Under the pieces are notes generated by a model that worked only from the letters and a program-made list of their open reading frames with translations, searched no databases and was not told the DNA's origin. Source: Lysobacterales bacterium (GTDB taxonomy: Bacteria > Pseudomonadota > Gammaproteobacteria > Xanthomonadales > Marinicellaceae). From it: a stretch of 50,422 nucleotides of DNA. Below, piece after piece: positions 45,653 to 50,422 of the stretch (within the stretch, counting starts at the first letter, position 1; the number at the start of each line of letters is the position of its first letter). The DNA is taken from the NCBI GenBank assembly GCA_026982315.1, contig JALSHI010000054.1, forward strand, positions 1-50,422, given 5' to 3'. Position numbers and translations under genes: made by a program.

Positions 45653-45862
45653 ACTTGTGACTTGATTATGCAGCCGCAAGCGCGGCGTCTTTCCGGGTCC
45701 AGGTCTCTTTAAGCCGGACCAGCTTAACAAGCTTTTCAGCCAATCTTTCACAGAAAGCTATATTTTAATGGATGAGCGGCTTTTGCGCGCGTTTTCTGGC
45801 AATTATTTTTATCTGTTATGCAGCCGCTCACCCATCACCAAGCGCCTTTCATCGGCGCGGTT
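45653..45862 (-). other. secG-tRNA-Leu intergenic region with repeated GCGGCTGCATAA
   Basis: No gene is visible. The 12-mer GCGGCTGCATAA (minus strand) occurs twice, at 45827-45816 and 45677-45666, each containing an extended -10-like TGCATAA. The second lies about 14 bases before the tRNA and is a candidate tRNA promoter. A 9-bp dyad TGAGCGGCT/AGCCGCTCA (45830-45822 and 45781-45773) with a 40-base loop lies after secG. Neither dyad has a T-run. Confidence 0.35.
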
Positions 45863-46405
45863 TTAGTGGTTATTGTCCCCGGCGTCTGTTTTGGCCGGCT
45901 CTTGCGAGAGCTCATCCGCCTTCGCCTTGTCAGCCACATTATCGGCCTGATTTGCCGACGTCTTCTTTTGCACCGCCGCAGCGCCCTCTTGCGCCTGCGT
46001 CTTCAAAGCCGCGGCATTCTCCTTGGCCGCCTCCATGGCCTGTGCATCCACAGCGGGCATATCCGCTGAATTTTCAGCGGGTTTTGCCGGAGTGATCGCC
46101 GGCACTTCACTGTCATCCTGCAAAGAACCGACCACACCAAGATCACTGCCTGAGCGCATCATTTGTCTGGCATCACGATTGGCCTGCACCGCCATGAGCA
46201 TGCTCAAGGCGAAAAACAAGGTGGCCAGAATGGCTGTGGTTTTGGTCAGGAAAGAGCCGGAGCCCTTGGCGCCGAATACAGTGCCTGAAGCCCCAGAACC
46301 AAAAGCGGAACCTGCCGTGGCGCCCGGGCCGCGCTGAACCAGAATAAAACCAATCAGCGCCACTGCCAGCAGCACATGGATGATGTTAAGAAAGTTGAGA
46401 GTCAT
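45863..46405 (-). CDS. secG: Preprotein translocase subunit SecG with extended C-terminal tail
   Basis: 180 aa from the ATG at 46405 (AGGAG upstream); the E. coli protein is about 110 aa. The conserved part covers residues 1-75: first helix LNIIHVLLAVALIGFILVQRGPG, the loop GATAGSAFGSGASGTVFG, and second helix TTAILATLFFALSMLMAV. The remaining hundred residues are hydrophilic, rich in Ala, Lys, Glu, Gln and Asp, with no recognised domain (KENAAALKTQAQEGAAAVQKK is representative). SecG assists protein translocation through SecYE. It follows tpiA by 5 nt. Confidence 0.93.
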   Translation of the reverse strand: MTLNFLNIIHVLLAVALIGFILVQRGPGATAGSAFGSGASGTVFGAKGSGSFLTKTTAILATLFFALSMLMAVQANRDARQMMRSGSDLGVVGSLQDDSEVPAITPAKPAENSADMPAVDAQAMEAAKENAAALKTQAQEGAAAVQKKTSANQADNVADKAKADELSQEPAKTDAGDNNH

Positions 46406-46410
46406 TGTTA

Positions 46411-47196
46411 TTACGCTCCTGTGGCCACTTTTTGCGCCTGATCGCAAATGGCCAGAAAATCTTTTCCAGTGAGAGATGCCCCACCAATCAGTCCGCCGTC
46501 GATATCCGGCATGCTGAACAGGTCATAGGCATTGCCGCCTTTAACGCTGCCACCATAGAGGATGGGCAGAAGGCGCGCTATTGTATCAGACTTGGCCGCC
46601 AAAAGAGAACGGATAAATGCGTGAACCGCCTGGGCCTGGTCGGCGCTGGCGGTTTTTCCGGTGCCAATGGCCCACACCGGCTCATAGGCGATGACGCCCT
46701 TTCCAAACGCCTCGATACCAACTTTGTCGAGCACGGCATTGATTTGCCGAGCCACCACCTCATTGGTTTGACCTGCTTCGCGCTCGGCCAGGGTTTCTCC
46801 CACACACAATACGGGTTTTAATCCGTGACGCAAGGCGGCGGCGAATTTGTCGGCCACTTGTTGGTCGCTTTCACCATACAGACTGCGCCGCTCCGAGTGT
46901 CCCACCAGCACCATGTCCGCGTTAAAATCCACTAACATGGCGCCGGATATTTCCCCGGTGTAGGCACCGGCGTCATGCTCGCTGAGCGTTTGCGCGCCAA
47001 AGCGGATTGGGCTATCGGCCACCGTCTCGGCCACCTGCGGCACATAGACAAATGGCGGAAAAACAGCGACCTGGAAGGCGGGTTTTTCCGGCAACCCGGC
47101 AAGAATGTCTTGCAATAGTTCCGCCACCATGACGCGGGAGCCATGCATTTTCCAGTTCCCGGCCACCAGCAAGGGGCGTTGCTGTGCGTCAGTCAT
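46411..47196 (-). CDS. tpiA: Triosephosphate isomerase
   Basis: 261 aa from the ATG at 47196. It interconverts dihydroxyacetone phosphate and glyceraldehyde 3-phosphate. Active-site residues: K16 in [10 protein letters not shown]100 in VGHSERR and E172 in [10 protein letters not shown]. The phosphate loop GGSVKGGNA and [16 protein letters not shown] are typical. The start overlaps the gyrA stop by 8 nt, an unusual partnership. It precedes secG as in many gammaproteobacteria. Confidence 0.97.
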   Translation of the reverse strand: MTDAQQRPLLVAGNWKMHGSRVMVAELLQDILAGLPEKPAFQVAVFPPFVYVPQVAETVADSPIRFGAQTLSEHDAGAYTGEISGAMLVDFNADMVLVGHSERRSLYGESDQQVADKFAAALRHGLKPVLCVGETLAEREAGQTNEVVARQINAVLDKVGIEAFGKGVIAYEPVWAIGTGKTASADQAQAVHAFIRSLLAAKSDTIARLLPILYGGSVKGGNAYDLFSMPDIDGGLIGGASLTGKDFLAICDQAQKVATGA

Positions 47197-49798
47197 CGCT
47201 GTTTTCTCCTGTGTTTGTTGGGTGGTTTTCCGCCATGTCGCCATGGTTATTTTCCGCATCGCCGGTGGCTGTGTCCATGTTTACAATCTTGGCCAGCCCC
47301 ACCAGTTTTTCCTTGTCATTCAGACGAATCAGGGTCACGCCCTGGGTGTTGCGCCCCACGGTGGAAATGTCGCGTGCGGCAATGCGCACCAGTGTGCCAC
47401 CATCGGAAATGAGCATGACTTCATCATCCCCTGTCACCTGGCATGCGCCCACCAGTGCTCCATTGCGTTCAGTGGTCTGAATGGCGATCACTCCCTGGCC
47501 GCCCCGGCCAATGCGGCGAAACTCCTCCAGCGGCGTCTGTTTACCATAGCCCCGCTCGGTGCAGGTGAGCACATTGCCATCGGCAGCCACAAACATGGAC
47601 ACCACCCGCTCGCCGTCCTTGAGACGAATGCCCCGGACTCCACGTGCTGTTCGGCCCATGGCGCGGACATCGTTTTCACTGAAGCGAATGGCCTTGCCCG
47701 CGCTGGAAAACAACAGCACATCGTCACTGCCGCTGGTCAGTTCCACATTCACCAGGTAGTCATCGTCCAGCAACTCCAGGGCGATGATGCCGGTGACACG
47801 CGGACGGGAAAAATGCGGCAGGCTGGTTTTCTTGACCACACCGGCGGCGGTGGAAAAAAACACGAACTTGTCTTCTTCGTAGTCTCGCACCGGCAAAATG
47901 GCGGTAATGCGCTCGTCCTTGTCCAGCGGCAACAGGTTCACCAGCGGTTTGCCGCGCGCGGTGCGGGAAGTCATGGGCAACTCGTAAACTTTTAACCAGT
48001 ACACCTTGCCTTTGTCGCTGAAACACAGCAAGGTATCGTGAGTGTTGGCCACCCACAAATGTTCGATAAAGTCTTCCTCTTTCATTGTGGTGGCGGCTTT
48101 GCCCTTGCCACCGCGCCGCTGCGCCCGGTAGGTATCCAGTGACTGGCTTTTGGCATAACCAGCATGGGATAAGGTGACCACCACATCTTCCTCGGGAATC
48201 AAGTCTTCCAGCGTCAGGTGAACTTGTTTGTCCTGAATCACTGTGCGGCGATCATCCCCGTAGTTATCACGAATTTCTTGCAGTTCTTCACGAATCACTT
48301 CCAGCAAACGTTCCGGGTTGGTCAGAATTTCCAGGTATTCGCCAATCCGCTGGATAATTTCCTTGAATTCATTGGTCAGCTTCTCTTGCTCCAAACCGGT
48401 CAGCCGGTGCAGTTGCAAGTCCAGAATCGCCTTGGCCTGAATCGGCGACAGCTGATAGCCGCCCGCCTGAAAGCCAAATTTCGGATCCAGCCCTTCCGGC
48501 CGACAAGTATCGCTGTCGGCATTGGCCAGCATGGCGCGCACGGCATCGGACTGCCACAGTTTGTCCTGCAACCGTTGACGGGCCTCTGCCGGGCTGCCAG
48601 AAGTTTTAATCAGCTCGATCACTTCATCGATATTGGCCAGCGCAATGGCCAGACCTTCCAGCACATGGGCACGCTCCCGCGCCTTGCGCAGTTCGTATAA
48701 CGTGCGCCGCACCACCACCTCGCGGCGATGCCTGAGAAAAGCATCAAGAATTTGCTTCAGGTTCAGCAAGCGCGGCTGGCCGTTAACCAAAGCGACCATA
48801 TTGATGCCAAATACTGTTTGTAGTTGAGTCAATTGAAACAGCTGGTTGAGAATCACCTCGGCCACTTCGCCCCGGCGCAGTTCAATCACCATGCGCATGC
48901 CGTCCTTGTCGGACTCATCACGCAGCTCGGTAATGCCTTCAATTTTCTTGTTTTTGACCAGTTCGGCGATTTTTTCCAACAAGCGGGCCTTGTTGACCTG
49001 ATAGGGCAGCTCATTGACCACAATGGTCTGCTTGCCACTGCCCTCGTCAGTTTCAATGGTGGTTTTGGCGCGCATGTAAATCTTGCCACGGCCGGTGTGG
49101 TACGCCTCGCGTATACCCCTGGAACCGTTGATAATGGCGGCGGTGGGAAAATCCGGCCCTGGCAATAGCTCAATCAGCTCATCAATACTGATATCAGGGT
49201 CATGCGACAACGCGATAATGGCATCGATGACCTCGCGCAGGTTGTGTGGCGGAATATTGGTGGCCATGCCCACGGCAATGCCTGAGGAGCCGTTGACTAG
49301 CAGGGCCGGCACACGGGTTGGCAATACCACCGGCTCGGATTCACTTTCGTCGTAGTTGGGCGCAAAATCCACCGTTTCCTTGTCAATATCGCGCAGCATC
49401 TGGTGCGCAATTTTCGACAGGCGGATTTCTGTATAACGCATGGCCGCAGCCGCATCGCCGTCCACGGAACCAAAGTTACCCTGGCCATCCACCAGCAAAT
49501 AACGCATGGAAAAAGGCTGCGCCATGCGGACAATGGTGTCATAGACAGCGGAATCGCCATGAGGATGGTACTTACCAATCACATCACCCACAATACGGGC
49601 GGATTTCTTGTAGGGTTTGTTGTAGTCGTTGCCCAACTCATGCATGGCGTACAACACCCGGCGGTGCACCGGCTTGAGGCCATCACGCACATCCGGCAAG
49701 GCCCGCCCCACAATGACGCTCATGGCATAGTCCAGATAGGACTTCCGCATCTCGTCTTCGAGATTGACTTTTAATACTTCGTTGGCAAATTCCGCCAT
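47189..49798 (-). CDS. gyrA: DNA gyrase subunit A
   Basis: 869 aa. It makes and rejoins the double-strand break in gyrase. The active-site tyrosine is Y122 in [13 protein letters not shown]. The quinolone-determining region [17 protein letters not shown] keeps S83 and D87 (E. coli numbering fits directly). The GyrA box QRRGGKG, needed for DNA wrapping, starts the C-terminal beta-pinwheel that contains repeats such as ARGVRGIRL and TQGVTLIRL. The acidic tail (about 845-869, rich in Asn/Glu/Asp) is at the C-terminus. It has its own extended -10 promoter and runs into tpiA. Confidence 0.98.
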   Translation of the reverse strand: MAEFANEVLKVNLEDEMRKSYLDYAMSVIVGRALPDVRDGLKPVHRRVLYAMHELGNDYNKPYKKSARIVGDVIGKYHPHGDSAVYDTIVRMAQPFSMRYLLVDGQGNFGSVDGDAAAAMRYTEIRLSKIAHQMLRDIDKETVDFAPNYDESESEPVVLPTRVPALLVNGSSGIAVGMATNIPPHNLREVIDAIIALSHDPDISIDELIELLPGPDFPTAAIINGSRGIREAYHTGRGKIYMRAKTTIETDEGSGKQTIVVNELPYQVNKARLLEKIAELVKNKKIEGITELRDESDKDGMRMVIELRRGEVAEVILNQLFQLTQLQTVFGINMVALVNGQPRLLNLKQILDAFLRHRREVVVRRTLYELRKARERAHVLEGLAIALANIDEVIELIKTSGSPAEARQRLQDKLWQSDAVRAMLANADSDTCRPEGLDPKFGFQAGGYQLSPIQAKAILDLQLHRLTGLEQEKLTNEFKEIIQRIGEYLEILTNPERLLEVIREELQEIRDNYGDDRRTVIQDKQVHLTLEDLIPEEDVVVTLSHAGYAKSQSLDTYRAQRRGGKGKAATTMKEEDFIEHLWVANTHDTLLCFSDKGKVYWLKVYELPMTSRTARGKPLVNLLPLDKDERITAILPVRDYEEDKFVFFSTAAGVVKKTSLPHFSRPRVTGIIALELLDDDYLVNVELTSGSDDVLLFSSAGKAIRFSENDVRAMGRTARGVRGIRLKDGERVVSMFVAADGNVLTCTERGYGKQTPLEEFRRIGRGGQGVIAIQTTERNGALVGACQVTGDDEVMLISDGGTLVRIAARDISTVGRNTQGVTLIRLNDKEKLVGLAKIVNMDTATGDAENNHGDMAENHPTNTGENSDD

Positions 49799-49906
49799 CT
49801 ACTTGCTTCCTGATCAGTAATGTGTTGTTACGGTTGCAGCAGCAAAAACTTCCCCACTCGAAAGCAGGCCATATTTCAGCCGCACCACACCCCGCTAAAG
49901 GGATCC

Positions 49907-49915
49907 ATTGTACCA
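49907..49915 (-). promoter_or_regulatory. Extended -10 promoter of gyrA
   Basis: Minus-strand TGGTACAAT (49915-49907) fits TGnTATAAT with one change and predicts a leader of about 100 nt. No clear -35 is present. The 273-base gap 49799-50071 holds this and, toward the right, a CATAAT (50039-50044) that could serve the divergent gene. No other gene is visible in it. Confidence 0.5.
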
Positions 49916-50071
49916 CGAAAGGCAAAATGAATGGCCTCAGGAGCGCGTTCTCCGGCAAGCGCTGGGGAAGCGGCGGCAACAGAAAAAAACAGTGTCATCG
50001 CGTTGATATGACTCATGGGCACAAACTCCCTTATGTGGCATAATTTCAGGCTTTCGCCAAAGGCCTTGCAC

Positions 50072-50422
50072 ATGGACAACGAAAACAAGATCAACACAGC
50101 TGACCCAAGTCACCACAAAAATCTTTTCTGGCTGGGACTGGGCGCTGTGATTCTGGCCGGAGCATGGCTGCGACTGGATCAATTCTTTCTTCAAGTCATC
50201 ATTGATGATGAATGGCATGCCGTCCACCAAGTGCTGGAAAGCCGGCCTGAACGCATTGCCCTGTCCTTTGGCCATGCCGATTACAGCATTCCGCTGACAC
50301 TGCTGTACTGGTGGGAGGCGGCCACCTTTGGCTTGAGCGAAGCCCTGATGCGCTGGCCCATGCTGATTGCCGGCATTGTTGCACTGGCTTTCCTGCCCTG
50401 GCTGACAGCCCGACGCATCAGC
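50072..50422 (+). CDS. Polytopic membrane protein, possible GT39/ArnT-like glycosyltransferase (3' end cut by window edge)
   Basis: An ATG at 50072 opens 117 codons to the window edge. Residues about 18-33 form the first membrane helix (NLFWLGLGAVILAGAWLRL). The next part (LDQFFLQVIIDDEWHAVHQ) places adjacent acidic residues just after the first helix. ALSFGHADYSIPLTLLYWW and SEALMRWPMLIAGIVALAFLP follow. An acidic pair in the first periplasmic loop followed by P-L-x-x-x-x-W-W-x-A is the general layout of GT-C enzymes of the GT39/PMT/ArnT type using a polyprenyl-phosphate sugar. The family call rests on this short N-terminal part and is tentative. It is divergent from gyrA. Confidence 0.55.
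   Translation, partial: MDNENKINTADPSHHKNLFWLGLGAVILAGAWLRLDQFFLQVIIDDEWHAVHQVLESRPERIALSFGHADYSIPLTLLYWWEAATFGLSEALMRWPMLIAGIVALAFLPWLTARRIS

Noticed and set aside
1-50422. CRISPR arrays, insertion sequences, prophage or integrative elements
   Set aside because: No regularly spaced repeats, transposase, integrase or phage genes were found; both strands are accounted for by compact housekeeping genes.

Overview
This window is chromosomal housekeeping DNA from a gammaproteobacterium; the genus cannot be fixed from sequence alone. The evidence is the order rpsB-tsf-pyrH-frr-uppS-cdsA-dxr-rseP-bamA-skp-lpxD-fabZ-lpxA-lpxB-rnhB-dnaE, the lipid A and BAM genes of a Gram-negative envelope, and tpiA-secG-tRNA-Leu-nuoA-N. 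nuoC and nuoD are separate genes and NuoG is short (785 aa). This differs from the fused nuoCD of Escherichia and Pseudomonas and recalls Xanthomonas-, Legionella- or Coxiella-like lineages. Coding density is very high, most genes lie on the minus strand, and no gene-free stretch exceeds 300 bases. I see no insertion sequence, prophage, CRISPR array or obvious foreign island.

Layout. 1-1209: 3'-truncated minus-strand gene for an exported coiled-coil protein of unknown function. 1432-5202: four minus-strand genes with 4-nt overlaps (hppD-hmgA-fah-maiA) that take 4-hydroxyphenylpyruvate to fumarate and acetoacetate. A divergent MarR regulator follows, with a 24-bp near-perfect palindrome in the shared promoter region. 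5889-8032: plus-strand genes for an oxygen-binding di-iron type metallo-beta-lactamase-fold protein and two half-size YeeE/YedE sulfur-transport proteins. 8097-26148: the long dnaE-to-rpsB block (read from 26148 downward) covering translation factors, UMP kinase, isoprenoid and phospholipid precursors, outer-membrane assembly, lipid A synthesis, RNase HII and DNA polymerase III alpha. 26443-27796: sfsA and rnt. 28052-29176: an OmpA-family outer-membrane protein on the plus strand. 29261-30922: purE-purK. 31050-45478: complete 14-gene complex I operon (nuoA to nuoN). 45568-45652: tRNA-Leu(GAG). 45863-49798: gyrA-tpiA-secG, tightly packed. 50072-50422: start of a polytopic membrane protein, possibly a GT39/ArnT-like glycosyltransferase.

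Regulatory sites include the MarR operator, a strong TTGCAT-17-TATATT promoter before the YeeE pair, extended -10 promoters before ompA and gyrA, a structured rpsB leader and three Rho-independent terminators. Nothing here is clearly a new biological system. The best leads are the di-iron/YeeE-YedE gene set, the lysine-rich tail on ribosomal protein S2 (with a milder parallel in SecG), the MarR operator, the gyrA-tpiA coupling and the unknown exported protein at the left edge.
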